This document shows, in pieces, positions 33,180 through 46,830 of a stretch of 64,000 nt of DNA. This stretch comes from Caprimulgus europaeus (Eukaryota; Chordata; Aves; Caprimulgiformes; Caprimulgidae). The notes under the pieces are model-generated. The model ran no database searches and had not been told where the DNA came from. It saw only the letters and a list, made by a program, of their open reading frames with translations. How positions within the stretch are numbered: the first letter of the stretch is position 1; each line of letters opens with the position of its first letter. The position numbers were made by a program, and so were the translations under genes. The DNA is taken from NCBI GenBank assembly GCA_907165065.1, contig OU015540.1, forward strand, positions 5,874,001-5,938,000, written 5' to 3'.

Positions 33180-33300
33180 TTCACAGCATGAATGGATTAG
33201 AGGGGAAAGGGAAAAGAAAGAGAGGCAGTACGGTGGTGAGGGAGGGAAGGGAAGGGCATGGCAGAGAGGGACACAGGGCAGAGGGAGAGAAGCCCACCAG
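33180..33300 (+). repeat. Purine-rich tract
   Basis: Strongly purine-biased on the plus strand (GGGGAAAGGGAAAAGAAAGAG and GGGAGGGAAGGGAAGGG). Low-complexity DNA, not a recognised transposon. Confidence 0.6.
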
Positions 33301-33885
33301 CCAGTCAAGAAAATGAACCCCACCGTGGCACAGCTGCTATTTTTCATGTTGTACTGCAAGGAAAAATGTGTGATTTGGAAAAAAGCTTGGTCCTAGCAGA
33401 GGGGAAGTCTGCTACCAGGAAGGTGACAAGGGACATGGGTAGGGCAGGACAGGGAGCAGGGAAGTTGCTGGATTGCAGGAGTGAAGGTGAAGGCTTGGAG
33501 GATCTCAAGGGCTGCGAGGACTGAGCTATGCAGAGGGAAAGAAGGGATGGAGGAGGCTGAGCATTCAGAGATGTCTCAGCATTTCAGGGCTTATTTGAAG
33601 TGAACAGCCAGCTCCTTCAAGGTTCACCTCTCATCCAGTGGAGCAACCCCAGCTCCCAACAGCAGAGCAGGAAAAACTGCTGTCCTGGGGTCCCGGTGGA
33701 AGGATGGAAACCCCAAGCATGAGATCCAGAAGGTTGCTACAAGCAAACCCACATGGCAACACGAGCAAGCTGTGCTGGGGCCAAGCTCACAGGCAGACAG
33801 GCTTAGCCCTCGGAGAGTGGGGAATTGCTGTCTGTCTGTGTCTCTCTCTGTTTTCCTTGATTTTATTGTGTTTTGTTTAATTGAA

Positions 33886-33906
33886 TCACACACACACATG
33901 CACACA
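33886..33906. repeat. Short (CA)n microsatellite
   Basis: CACACACACACATGCACACA, an interrupted CA repeat. Confidence 0.8.
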
Positions 33907-33998
33907 AAGCCCCAACTCGTGGTGTAAAATCTGTAAGGAAACGAGCTGCAAATTAACGTTCCAGGAGGAGCGATGCCGAGCAAAGACATGATGTTCGG

Positions 33999-34172
33999 CA
34001 CAAGCCGTGAGCAGGAGGGAGTGAAGCAGCAGGAGGAAAGGGGGAAAGAGGAGAAACTTGCAGAAAGGGAAGAGGGAACTGCAAGAGGGTCTGCCATGGG
34101 GAAATGGAGCTCAAAAGAAGCACAACAAGAGAAGGAGGAAAACCCGAGAGGAGAAGGGAGAGGACAGTATGA
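33999..34172 (+). repeat. Polypurine-biased tract
   Basis: Roughly 170 bases dominated by A and G on the plus strand (GGAGGAAAGGGGGAAAGAGG and similar). It translates to a Glu/Lys/Arg-rich frame, which is the expected artefact of such a tract, not evidence of a gene. It could adopt triplex-type structure. I see no conserved motif. Confidence 0.6.
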
Positions 34173-34914
34173 ATGATGCTGGTGTTACCTGTAAGGTTGC
34201 TGTGCCCAAACTCTCCCCCATCCCTGTGCAGAGAAGTTCAGAGCATGGAAGAGAAAGCTCCCACAGCTCAGGGCTGAGGGACAGCTGGGCTGGAGGGACA
34301 AGGCTCAAAGTCTCAGGGTCCTTCACTGCTTCAGAGCTCTCCTCCCCAAATATGAACAAAACACCCCTCTGGACAAAGTACCGTCATGAACTGGGGAATG
34401 TGCTCCAGCACTCCCCAGGCTCCTTATCCCCAAGGAGCAGGACCCCAAGGGCACTGTCCAAACTCTAGATGACCAGTGCAGCCCTCAGCCCATCCAGAGC
34501 TGGTGGACCAGCAATCTCCTCTGCTGTGACCACAATGCAGAGGGCAGGGACACCAGAGGGGAAGGAGCATTGCCAAGACGGAGGGCTGATGGAGCAGAAA
34601 GGCAGCTCTCCAGCCTCTCCCCACCTCCCAGCTCACCCCTGCTCACGAGGTGCTGGGAGATAGTACAACACTGATCAGCCACTCCACAAGATGAGATGCT
34701 CTTCAGCCTAGAGAAGTGCGAGGTTAAAGGACATGAGCCTTCTGCCCAGGCTTGCTGTGACAGGCCTTACATGTGTTTAGTCACATCCAGCTACGAAGCC
34801 ACTCTGGAAACCAAGACATTTATTCAAAGGAGCAGCAGCACTGCACACATATCTGCCTGTGTGAAGGAGAACTTCAAAAGGGCTGACAGTCACGGAGGCC
34901 AGCAGTAACCTTTG

Positions 34915-34924
34915 GCTAATTAGC
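34915..34924. promoter_or_regulatory. Palindromic homeodomain-type site
   Basis: GCTAATTAGC is a perfect 10-base palindrome centred on TAATTA, the preferred dimer site of many homeodomain factors. It lies in an AT-rich unique block. It is short enough to occur by chance. Confidence 0.2.
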
Positions 34925-36355
34925 TGTCTTGATTTCCTTGCAGTTTATTTTTACACTTCTTGGGCTCTGAAATGCATTTATTGTAATGTCAGAAAGGTTG
35001 TGGTAAATATAAAGCTTCCGAGCAATAACTATATCCACCCCACTGGGCTTTTGGGATTGATAGCTACAGCCTGGCTTGGGACAAGGAGGCTAACAATGCT
35101 TTGCTGAGGTTTTTGTCTTGCATGGGACTTATTGAGACTGTGCTGGTGGCAATGATAACAGCTCCTGGGGCAAAGCAGGTATTTGCATGGAGCACAATGA
35201 GTACAGAGCAGAGGGCATGTGTAAAAGTGTTTTCCTCGGGTTAAATCATAGATGAGCAGGAGAGATGGAGGGACAAGGAAGCCTGCAGGATGCAAAGCCA
35301 TGAGGAAGCTCAGGAAGGAGAGGTGAGGTTCAATTAAAGCAGGCGAATAGAAAGGTGGGAGCAATGCTGAACCTGCAGAGAGGAGCAGCTGGGACCCTGT
35401 TCTAAGCATTAATGAAATCATCAGCTGGAGCTGCTCCCCAGGGAGCATTCATGCTACCAGGCAGAGGAGAAAGGAGCCAGGAAATATGCTATTGTCAGTT
35501 CTCAATCAAGAAGGGATTTGAAAGCTCCAGACCCTGTTGGGATGGAAGACAACTGTGGCTACCAAAGTGGGCCACTCTGCTCCCCACCCCGCCTGTGCTT
35601 GAAATAAGCCTGTGCTTGATGCTTGGCTGTATGGTGCCACAGTCTCCCTGTGACCCTTGTTGGAGGGTGGGGACTGTCACCGGTTGGTACCTGACCCCCC
35701 AGGGCTCCTCCAGCCAAGCCCACCCCTCAGCTGCCAGAGGAACTCACAGCCCCAGCTGACCCCCTCCATCCCAGGAGCTGATGACTTCCATTTGGCCAAG
35801 GTGTTGGGGTTAAACCGAGGGTGACCACAGCCTGAGCTATTCCTCCTTCTCTCCATAGGGTCATACAGCCCATGCTGCCAGCAGCTCACAGATCATCTAC
35901 CTCCTGTGGGCTCCGGACCTGGCGCTGGGCAGAAGCATGAGACCAGGCTGAGCCACACTCTCAGGAAACACAGAGAGTAAGAAAACAGCTTCATTATCTC
36001 TGCGCTGTGATCTCCAGCACAAACCACTCAATACGCGGCTCCCCCAGGACCGTGCACAGAGAAGATCAGTGGAAGGAAACCAGAGCAGAGACTGTTGCAT
36101 TAAAGATCAGAAGCAAAGCGTCGCTCCTCTGCCACTGGATCAGCGCTACGCTGGCCAAGAGACCTCTGAGTACCTGCAGATGGGTGGCAGGCACCCAGCA
36201 CTTCAAACAGCCGTCCCCCTTGGCCACCACTCTGCCTGCCTGGCTGGGGGTGAGTCGGACTGCCCCAGGTACCAGTCAGAGAACTTGGTGCCAATTAAAA
36301 TCCAGGCTGGTGTATCCTTTGAACTGCGGTGAAACAAAGCCCATGAATTCAATCT

Positions 36356-36386
36356 TTGCTTTTTTTTTTTCCTTTTTTCCCCCCAG
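36356..36386 (+). other. Strong acceptor-like polypyrimidine tract on the plus strand
   Basis: An uninterrupted run of about 26 pyrimidines ends in CCCCCCAG (AG at 36385-36386), a textbook 3' splice site shape, but on the strand opposite ELFN1. No convincing downstream coding frame or donor follows. It could belong to an antisense non-coding RNA or be a degenerate poly-T tract. Confidence 0.25.
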
Positions 36387-39300
36387 ATGATGTCAGGAGT
36401 TGAAGAGATGGAACAGCACTGAGTGCAACTGCTGTCGAGAGCTGCTGGCTATTTCCGTGTGCTGCTTGAACTCCACCAGCACAGCCTGCGCTGGAGTCGG
36501 CAGCCCAGCTGCTTAGCTCCAGATCTTTAATTTGAAGGGTCAAATCATTATGAACTCTCTCAGAGCAGTTAATAGGAAGTTTACCTTTGCCTCAGCTATG
36601 TAAAACCAACAAGAAATTCCCAGCTGCTCATGGTGATACACTGTCCCATCTCCCATCCTGAGCATCGCTTCCTATGAGTCAAACTCAGGTTATATTTTTG
36701 TTTTTAAACCCACTCTTACAATTAAAGCTTATGCTGTCTGATCAGAACCAAAAATGTCCTGGATGACTGGCAATAAGACAAAGGGCTTGATTTTGGGGCT
36801 GACATCAGCCAGCACTCAAATCTCAGTCTCCCCACTTCTTCTGCTGAGGTTCAGGTATCTGAGGACTGAGCTCTCCACTGGGATGATGCACCCGCACCTC
36901 TGCAGCACAAGGCACAGCATGGCTCTCTTCAGCCCCTCGGTGTGTAGGCAGCTGGACCCTGATTGCACCAGCAGATCTCTTTGGCTAGCACCCAAGCACC
37001 TTAAAAGCTCTTTTCAGCTCCCTGTACTGACAACCTGCACCTGGGTGGCTTTAAAGGATGAATGTCACGGGTGCAGTTTCAAAGCATCTTACTGAGCGTA
37101 AAGCTTGCGAGCAAAGGCACTTTGCTACCTATAGTCTTAAAACCACACACAGAAATGATGGTGAGCAACAAGCAGTGAAGGTTTCAGTGACAAGGAAGGA
37201 GTCATTAAGTTGCTCCAAGCAGGCAAGGAGGAACCTGCAGCAGCATGCCGTCACCCCCATCAGCTCTTTATTGCCTGTCCCCATATGCCTTGGGCAGATG
37301 TGAGCGCTGCCTGTGCAGTCTGAGCCCTCTGGCATGGCCAGAGCCATGGGATGATGCAGGGATCCTTTAAAGGAGTTGCTGCCATTCAGGAAGGGAAGGT
37401 CCTGAGCTCGTAGGTCATGCATATATACGTGCGTATACATTATTTATACCCTCCACATGACAGCTGCTAGCTGTATCTACAGATTCTCTCCACTGACGCC
37501 TCTCTCTGAGTCATGGCTGCGTAAAGCTCCTTGACAGACCTGGAGGATGAGAGATGTGGTAAAATCCCAAACATAAGTATTACATCAAAGGTACAGTGAT
37601 TATCAGAGCACAGATACATAACAGCTCCCTCACAATTTTGGGGGCTGGGGGACAAGCTAGGGCTGTCTAACCACCCTCCCGGAGCTTTCATCCCAGAGGT
37701 GGCAGTAGCATGGGGTCCAGACCCAGGGACACAGTGTGTGTTCGTGGCTCCACGGCAGGTCCCAGATGCTCTATTGGGGTGCATTGAGGGTTTCTGACCA
37801 TGCTGCTGGCAGAGGAGCTGGGGAGCTCAATGAGGAGCTGGTGGGTGGACTTGAGTGGGATTTCTCCTGCGTGGAGAGCTCTGACAGTCCTCCACGCATG
37901 CCTGGCTGCGTAAGTCACTCTTCATTTGGCTGACACTCAGGAGGAAGCCTCATGTGAGACTTTTCGAGGATGTTGCACGCAGACGGTGGGAGATTGCCCC
38001 ACATAACCTCCTGGCTGGGCTGTGGTGAGCCTGAGCCCGTGACACTATGCCGTGCAAAATAAAGGGTGGCTGGAACAGTATCAACAACCCGTCCTGCCAC
38101 TGCATCTCCCCTCTCCTTGATGATTTTCCTTCCCTCATTACCGTTTTCCTTATTTTTCCCCAGGACTTGGGCCTGCCCTGAAACTGCCACTGTGTCAGCT
38201 GCTCAAGATGTGGGAAAAGATACAGGAGCATCCTGATGGATGTAACAGCCAACAGCAGGTACCCTTCATCACAACAGGCTTGCACATTTACAGGCACTAC
38301 TTCAAGCAGTCCTTGAGGCTGGACAGGAGCTTTTCCAGCTGTATGATGCTGAGGCCAACTCTGGGGAATAGCTGCAGAAATCAGTGCCCATGTACAGCCT
38401 TGCCCAGCACCACCAAGCTCTGGGGCCTGGGAACCATCACAGGGTAAAGATTGCCCCATCCTACCCCTCTCTGGGAATAGGGACAATGAGCAAGACATCA
38501 GGAGGATCATCACTTTCACAGTGGGCTTGTTAGCAGGGAAACCTGCTCCTTCCAACTCCACCTCTCTGCAGAGTCAGTAACTCCCCCCCACCACATACCA
38601 CATTTTATTCTATAAGTGCAAAGCAATTTCTATTGAGGGTAGGGACACTGAAGCACAGAAAAAGAGGAGAATAATATCTTATCTGTCTTTAATCCCCACC
38701 ATCCCAAAGGATCCTGGTGTCGTTTGCTTTATTTTCTATATGTATGCACAGTTAATTAGCATTACCACCGAACTGCAGGTATTCTCAGGCTTAGTAGGGG
38801 GAATATCTTGTAACAGGAGGGTAAGCAAATTGTTTCTGCTGTTTCTATTACAGCCAACTTTGATTATCCAGAGTAATGGGATAACAGGGACAAAGTAAAA
38901 ACATGGATAACATAAAAACTATGCAAATTAAGCTAGAAAAAAAAGTGATGCTGAGAGTAATAGAGGAAAGAAAGGTCAGCAATACTGATTAAAGAGCACA
39001 GAAATCCCTGCACTAGTGCTGCCCGAAGCTTATAAATCCATACACGGTCATACCTGGGCACAGTAGTTATGGAGAAAATCTATAGGGTCTGTCACTAAGC
39101 AGAGGAAGCAGAGACGTCCCCTGCACAGTAAAGCCAAGCTGCAGCAGAGGGAGGCGAATTGCATTAAAGCCGAGCATTTCAAAGCCTCCATGTGAGGGAT
39201 TTGTCATTAAAATGAATAAGATTTGGGCACTCAACCCACCTCCTCCCTGCATGAGCAGGAAGAAGCCCAATTTAAAGGTCAGCATCTTAATGGCTTTCGT

Positions 39301-42284
39301 TGTGTATATACCAGGATAACTCCTCTCCAAACAGAAATCCAGCGCCTGCTTGGTGAAGCCAGAGCCACTGTTTGAAGGAGCACAACAAGAGCATCCCTAG
39401 CTGAGGAGGTGCAGACAGGTACAGCTTCTCTGTTAAAACAGGAGGGGAGAGGCTACAAATAGAGAAGAGCTGTCTCCAACCACATCTCCTTGCTATATGG
39501 CCCAAGCTGAGGAAAGGAAACAGCACTTGAGTTGCTCTGTGGTGGCAAAGACTGGATTCACTCTGCTCTGCCAAAGGGGATTTTCAAATCCTCGGCACCA
39601 ACATCGTGGAGGCAGTTCTGAAAAAATCTCTGGTGGTGGGTGGATAAAAAGGACACCAGTGGAGATGAGACAGAAAGAGGAGATGGGGGAATCTTTTAGA
39701 GGAAGACAAACCTTCTTAATAGGTTTTATTGATTTAACCCAAAGAGAGAACAGTGGGGGGAAATTTATGCCATTTAAATGCAAACCAGCAATAAAAATAA
39801 TCATTAGAGTCATAATCTCAATCTGTTAGCATTTTATGTAGAAATGGGCTTAATGGGAAATATTTTCCATGTAAACTATTTGCATGTACTTATTACAAAT
39901 GAGCCTCTTAAATATAATTCAATCATTATCACAGACTTTTTTTCAGGGTTTGTTTTCAGTCCTCAGTTTCTTAAAGTGCCTGATGATTTCACAGCCCACA
40001 TTGAGCCTGACTTGGAGAAGCTGCTGGCCCACCCCAGCTGTGAGCTGATGTCCATACCCCTGTGGCTATTCCTGTTTCCATACTGGAAATACACATGGAT
40101 TTTGAAGGCAGTTAGAAACCAACACTCGTCACCCAAACAGTGCTGAGATTTTGTAACCTGCTAAGGAAGCTCAGTCAGATCTTTGGACCTTTGATTGAGG
40201 AAAAGTGACTTGAGAGCATGTTTACAGATCATTCATCTTCCAGAAGAAGTGAGAAGCACCTGACAATCTTTCTTAGCCAAATCTCCATCTTTCCCAAAAG
40301 AGGGCTTGTTCCCTTTGCAGAGGAGCTGCAGGGCTGTCAGTGAAGATGCCAAGCCCACAGCGCTGGTGGGATGCCCTCCCCCCGTGTGGGAGGGGCAATT
40401 GTTCACCTGCATCTCAGAAGAAGCTTTTCTGGCCAGTGCCTTGTCCTCAAGATTAACCCACATGGGGACACAGTGCTGCCCACGTGCAGGTGCTCAGGGG
40501 AGGTCACTGTCCCTGTGACTCCCACGCCACGTGCATATCAGCCACAAAGAAAGAAATAAATACCCTCCTCTGCCTGGGGACACCTTTTAATCTTCTTGGT
40601 AGATTTTCATACACTAGTCTGGAGTCTCAGCTGGGCCAGGCATGATCTCATTTAGCATCTCATCCACAGGGCTCTGCTAAACCAAAGCTGCTGTTTTACA
40701 CCACGTGCTGATCGGGGCTGGGGCTGCCTCATTCATGGCACCAGGGGAGGGGTTCCCTCCACCGCCCAGCATCCCATGCCCTGTCCCAGAGGGGAAAACA
40801 TCCCATGGAGGTGATCACCTGGATCATCATTCCCAGTGTTCAGAAGCTCACAAGCCCCTTGCAGACCTGCTGGTGGCAGGACGCTTGGAGGAGCTGCATC
40901 GGCAGAAACCACTGCAGCTCCTGGAGCAGGTCTGGCCTCTTGTCCACAGCCTGGGGAGTGGATCCAGCCCCCAGTGCACTGCTCATCACCAGGTCTGCAC
41001 ACACATACCGGACCTCACACTGTGTGGGTAATTCAGGCTCCAAAGGGGGTTATTAAAATCCATTCAAAGCTAATGTCAGCCATTTCGGTGTTAATGTCAG
41101 TGGCTGAGAGGCACAGCAGGAGCAGGGGGAGAAGGACTTTGATTTCCCCACTTTAATTTCCAAGCGGGGTGGGCTTGGCGGGCAGCAGTGGGAGATGGGG
41201 AGTGGTGTTGGATGGGAGCATGTGGTGCCACATCTCACGCCGCAGACGGGTGGGATTTGCAGTTTAATCCCATCAGCCAAACATTTTACTCCAGTTTTGA
41301 CTCGACAGCATCTATCCCTTGCCAGACGTTCCAGAGGCACGTTAACTGCCAGGATCCCAGCAGGTGAGTCTGCCTGAGCACTCAGCTCCAGCTCAGGGGC
41401 TGGAAAGGAGCAGACAGTGCCATTCTGCACCAGGATCCATCGGGTCTGGCAGGTGGGATCGGGCATCACATCCAGGCACTTCCCATCAAGTGCATTTGGG
41501 GGTTCAAATCTCTTCCCTCAAGCTCAGCCTTGGGTCTGCACTGACTCACAGCCCCTCAAACACGCTGGGGGTGAAAGCAGGGCTGGGATTTGCTTGAGTT
41601 GTTCAGGTGAGTCTAGACCAGCCCATGGATTTTGAAAAAAGCTGGCTAATTTCAGGATGTGGTTACCATCACAGAGGCTAAGATAAGAGTAATCAGAGCT
41701 TCGGGCCATAAGCCGATTCCTTGTGAGTCTTAGGAGAGAATTAGCCCCATCTCCTATGCTCAGTGCTGCCCAGTAGCATTTGCACACGTGGGTGCACAGC
41801 TGGTGGGAGGCTTCAACACGGGGACACATGCATCCCTGTGCTTGCCAGAGACTGGGTGACAAGGACCCAGTGCAGACAGTGCAAAAGTCCCATGAGCAGA
41901 AGGAGGGGCATGGAAAGCAGCAAAAGTCTGCTCTGACCATGTTCTGCAGGAAAATATTGCCCTACCTCCTTTACAGGCACAGCAGTTTTGGGACCCACAA
42001 GATGCCATGCTGCTCTCCCTCCATCCCCAGCATCCCCAGGAGGTCCCTGTCCTGTTTCTCCTTCAGTTTCAGTATCAGTTTGCAGTAGGCATTCTTCCAC
42101 GTTGGCTGATAATTGTGTTGCAGTTTCTTAATAGCTCATCCTGGCTGGAAGCTTTTCCCCATATGTAAATACTACATGTCTAACAGTGGCCTCATTCCAC
42201 ACTAGGGAAGTGCATCAGATGCAGCTAAACATACTGAAGATGGCTTAAATGATCCGAATTTGACATTTGGTTATGTAGTCTGAA

Positions 42285-42400
42285 GATTTCATTGAGTTTT
42301 TAGGTCAGAAGGCACTGTAACTGTAGTCTGACCTCCTGGATAGTGAATTTTACCCAGGGATTTAAAGCAAGTCTGACCACTAAGCTCCATCCTTCTGACA
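42285..42400 (-). mobile_element. Ancient sauropsid interspersed repeat, CR1-tail-like
   Basis: TTAGGTCAGAAGGCACTGTA ... TAGTCTGACCTCCTGGATAG ... TTTTACCCAGGGATTTAAAG follows a very common turtle and crocodilian repeat ('ggccagaagggaccattgtgatcatctagtctgacctcctg'). I believe this is related to the 3' end of CR1-type elements in antisense, but the family name is uncertain. Confidence 0.5.
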
Positions 42401-45400
42401 GACAAAAATTAGCTTGGTTCATAAGCAAGAGGGGTGGCTGCTGGAAGCAGACTGAGCACAAGTCACCCGAATATCAGAGACCAAAATGGTGACCCACATC
42501 TCTGAAGGGGAGTAGGTCCTGGCTGATGATACTGCCACAAACCAGGTTATTTTGCTGTAGTTTGTCTGATTTGTGAAATGAAGGCAGCAAACAGCTCTGA
42601 GGTCAAAGCTAGTATTCAAAAGCAATAGAGGTATCGCTGTGTTCACCTGGAAAAGTGCTGCTATTCAAAAACCAACAGTATTAGAGAAAAACAAAACTCT
42701 AGTGGTTGCCAGCAGCCAGACAGATGGGTCGATGAGGTGATGACAGGACCACTGAGGAGATGAGTGGCACCAGCAGCCCCAAGTCCCACCCCATGTCCCT
42801 GCCCTCCTGCCCCAGTGCTGAGGTGGCCAGGGGAGAGGGGCCGGGGAGGTGGGAAGGAGCCGCGTCTCCCTGCGGCCGGCATCTCATGCCATGTGGCAGG
42901 TTACCAACAGCTGAGAGTGGGCAAGGATTTCGTTTGCCAGTTTTCTAATTTATCTAATGAACAAGAAAATAAATCAAGCTGACAGTCACCCAGGTGGTTT
43001 TGAGCCTCTGCTCCTCGCAGTCCCCTTGTTCTCCCAGCCCATTTTCTAACAGGGTTATAACCCGAGGACACGGCAATAACTCCTGCTATAATCTTTTCTT
43101 TACTAACGTCACTTAGCAGATGGAGTCATTTAGAGGTGCTCACGTTTAAATCAGTGGCTTGCCCTGAAAGGGACAGAGCTGAGGCTGCTGGCAAGGTTTT
43201 CGGGATCGTTAGCCTAGAAAATGCTTAGCAGGGGAAGCAGTTGGCAGGCAGATTTCACGGACCTGGCGCCGGCATCCTCTGCCAGCAAAATTACAAGGCT
43301 GAAATCCTGGAGCTGGATGGGGCCAAACTGTTCACAGCAAACAATTTAATTGATGAATGAAGTGAATTGCCCAGGAGATGATTTTCAGTCATCTGCTCAT
43401 TGCATGAAGCTGCTTGGAGAAGGGTCTGTGCAGTCGAGTGTCACCAGCTACCTGCCCGCATCAGGGACAAGCTGTCCAGGACCCCCCATCATATGGACCT
43501 TCACCAGAGCCACATGGGCACCTGCTCCCCAAATGAGCAACCCAGTGCTGCAAGCACAGCTGCCTTCAGGCTGGCCACAGATGTTACTCTTCCCTACAAA
43601 TGTTACTGTTCTTAAGCCTTTATGGCTAAACCAGTGATGGGACCACGCAGAAGATCTCAGCATTGGCTATTTGAAAGGGAGCCTACATGACGTGAAGAAG
43701 AATGGCTCCAAACTAAACAGCAACACCTACTTTTCAGTTTCTACAAGAAATTCAGCAGCAAACTCGGAAGACTCTCCTCTCTAGCTCCTTGACCCCCTGC
43801 ACAATGCTGCACAGACTACCTTCATAAGCTCTTTTCATTTGGTCTAATAAAATAAATTAGCTCTCCAGTTCTTCCAAGGAGAATAGCCATGAAAATGTAC
43901 ATTGAGATGAATGCTTGCAACCCTTGAAAATACCTCTTGCTTGTGAAAAGACTTCTGAGAAATGAATAGAAGGGACAATAATTACCAAAGAAGGGGGAAA
44001 TATTGTTCATGCTGGCTGGGCAGCATTTGACCCAGCCCTTGCAAAGGTTGGGAAGAAGAAAGAGGAGGGAGGCAGGGAGCTGAGACATTAATGGCAATCA
44101 TTGTTCTGCGGGGAGCAATATCTCACAGTGTCCACGGAGACCAAGCCCAAATTATTCAGCCTAATAGTTCTCAAAACAAACTCTTATTCTGCTCCTTTGT
44201 GGCAGGCATGAAGCTTTCTCTGCAAGTCCCATTTTACATCTTTGGTAACTCAGTACAGGCTGGTGTATCGCTCAGTTGTGAAAGCCCTGCAGGAGCCTCT
44301 GATGCAAGCATCTTCAAGACACAGGGCTTATCAGCTCAAATAACACAACTGTCTTTTATCCTTTGTGTCTCAAGCCCGCTGTTTTGGCACTGATATTCGT
44401 AATTCATTGCCTGGCTCTGGGTCTGGATCCATCAGGACAGGCAACACTGTCTATCTATCTGTCTGCATTGCAGAGATATTTGTGTCTGCCCAGAGGGACT
44501 TGAGCACCTATGCTCTGCTTATCTTCAATGATGCTTAGGTTCCTAATTGGTTAAAAGTCACTTTGGAAAGCAGGTCTTAAGAGCTATAGACTTGTAGGTG
44601 CTTACAAAATTACTACCTCCAGGCCAAGCTGTCCATCTTTCCCTCTCTCCCTCCCATCAGGAACTGTATCCTCTCAGTCCCATCTGGCCTTCAAAGATGC
44701 CCATGCATCTCCAGCACTGCTGTTCCTCCTTTCCACACCAGCTCCAGCCCGCGGACCTGCATGCTTTTCACCAGCACTACACTTTCTTCAATAAAAGGAC
44801 AAACGAGGTAGAAGAAGAAAAGGTGAAAACACGATAATAGCTGTGGGAAAAGGCCACTGCTATAGACTTGACAATGCTGGAAATGGAGGCTCAGAGAAAA
44901 GTTTTTCTCCGAAAATTACTCTTTTCAATTTCAACAGCACACTGAAGGGAAGTTTAAGCACACTTTTGAACAGCTTTTGTACTCAAATTCCAAATTCACC
45001 TGTCTGTCCAAGCAATAACAGAAATAATCTTTTTTTATCCAGCTGCACACTTTGCTATAGAAATTTGTTTCCATTAAACTATTCCTTTTTGTACTCTTAA
45101 AAAGCATATTTTAAATAATAACAGTGTAAAAAAAAAAATTATACACTACCCAAAAAAACCTCAACCCTGTCAACTGTGCACTTTTATACAAAAGTTATCT
45201 CTTTCTTCCGACGGATTGATGAAAACCCTTTTCATAATGTCAAGGTGGAGATGAGAAAGAGGGAGAAAATTTCTGAGTGGCTGGCACAGCTAGTCATTTC
45301 AATGGGAAACACATGGCAAACTCTGGTCTTGGAAAACTAAATTACAGCACCAACATGAACCTGATGTTCTCTTCCTGCTTTGTAAAACACAATTTTATAG

Positions 45401-46744
45401 AAGTTGGGATGGAGGCACATATTGCACTTCTCATCCAGGAAAAAAAAGTTCATTTTTTTTCCATATTCCTTAATTTTAACAGGAGAATGGGAATTTAATC
45501 TTAAAAAAAATAAAACCAAAAATTCTAACTGTGATAACTTTCACTGCTACCAGGCTTTCAGGAGTGCAGGAACTGCAGCTCAGCCATTCAGGGTTTCCCT
45601 GGGAAGGTCCATGCTTAGCCAGGGCTCAGAGAAGAGGCCCACCAGAGATCAACCCAGGAACGACAGTGTGAGAAACGTAACCCTAGATCGTTGTCCATGT
45701 CTGCACCAGCCTCTTCCCTCTTGGAAATGAATGCTGTGAGGTTCCCCTTCATGCTCCACACCTGAGGAAGATTTCCAGGTACTTGAACCCTCCTCAGAGA
45801 GACTTGCTCCATCCCTGCCATCCCTGTTGGCTCTCTCCCATGGCCAGCTGTCTCACACCAGTGGCTTCTCTCACTCTGGAATTCAGTTGAAAAGGTCACC
45901 CCTTACCTTTGCGCCTGGGGGTTGCTGCTGGTTCTTGCTAGAGTCATGAACACCTTCTAGATGTTGTCTGTGGTGCCTGGGAGGCACACTGGACACAGCA
46001 TTCGGGATCCCACAAGACAGTCACCAAGCCCAGTATTTGAACTGCAAGGAAGAAACAGAAAACATAAGAGGGAGTTCAATCGAGGGTATAAAAGGGTTGA
46101 CTGATGGCTTGATTAACACGAAGCCATCCCATGGACAGCACAGCTACTCAAGTCATGGATCAGACACGGAGATGCAGAGACCAGGTGTGAATGTGAAGAG
46201 GACTAAAGGGAGGTACCAAATGAGATGAGGTGCTCAACATAGTAACTCAAAGGGAAAAGAAATCCACCTGCCAGTGAAGGAGGGACTGTAAGAAACGCTG
46301 GAAGGGGACCTGGGACTGAAGTAAGAAGAATGGGACAAATGCCAGACGGGGACTGAAAGAGATGCAGGGAAGATGGATCGCTCTGGGCATGCACAGGGCA
46401 GATGGTACAAGACAGACATCAAGGCAGAGCTCCTGGAGGAGTGAGGAACTGCTGCCACCACCAACACCAGCCACCCAGCATGGACAGATTTTAATAAGCT
46501 TAATAATCATCCTTACACCTGGGGATTGGTCTCGTAAATGTGTTTTAAAATCTTAATTGTGATTTTTATCGTCCTCATTGGTCACTTCCAACTCTATCTC
46601 TGTTTTGCTTTTAGTTTTGGATGTCTGGCTGGGCAGGGCTTTCTATGCTCACCACTGCTGTCAAGCTCCTGCTCACCTGTGATGCTAGACAACCAGTATA
46701 GCAAAAAGAAGTGACACTGATCATAACAGTACTCATCTTTGTGA

Positions 46745-46830
46745 TATTCAATGTCTCAGTTTATTATCATCAACATAATAACAATAATAGCAATATTAGT
46801 GACAACCATTTTATTATTCCTCCTGTTAGT
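46745..46830. repeat. Impure AT-rich trinucleotide repeat
   Basis: A succession of ATT, ATC, ATA and AAT triplets (TTATTATCATCAACATAATA, ACAATAATAGCAATATTAG). A degraded microsatellite. Confidence 0.6.

Larger units (their letters stand above)
34173..42289. other. Gene-free stretch
   Basis: No recognised gene. AT-rich blocks at about 34905-35020 and 39690-39990 carry homeodomain-type motifs. A sequence at 38850-38920 with repeated GATTATCC/GGATAAC is faintly reminiscent of pogo/Tigger-type DNA transposon ends but cannot be assigned. Confidence 0.5.

Noticed and set aside
33973..34176. Glu/Lys-rich 67-codon frame
   Set aside because: A by-product of the polypurine tract, which codes for Glu, Lys, Arg and Gly in any purine-only frame.
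34690..34730. CTCTTCAGCCTAGAGAAG resembling a CR1 segment
   Set aside because: The match ends after about 16 bases and the flanks do not continue the CR1 order.
37950..38561. 203-codon frame on the minus strand
   Set aside because: No recognisable domain, no homolog I can recall and no supporting gene structure.
38850..38920. Repeated GATTATCC/GGATAAC motifs suggesting a pogo/Tigger-type DNA transposon
   Set aside because: Only scattered short motif matches; no terminal inverted repeats or target duplication could be defined.
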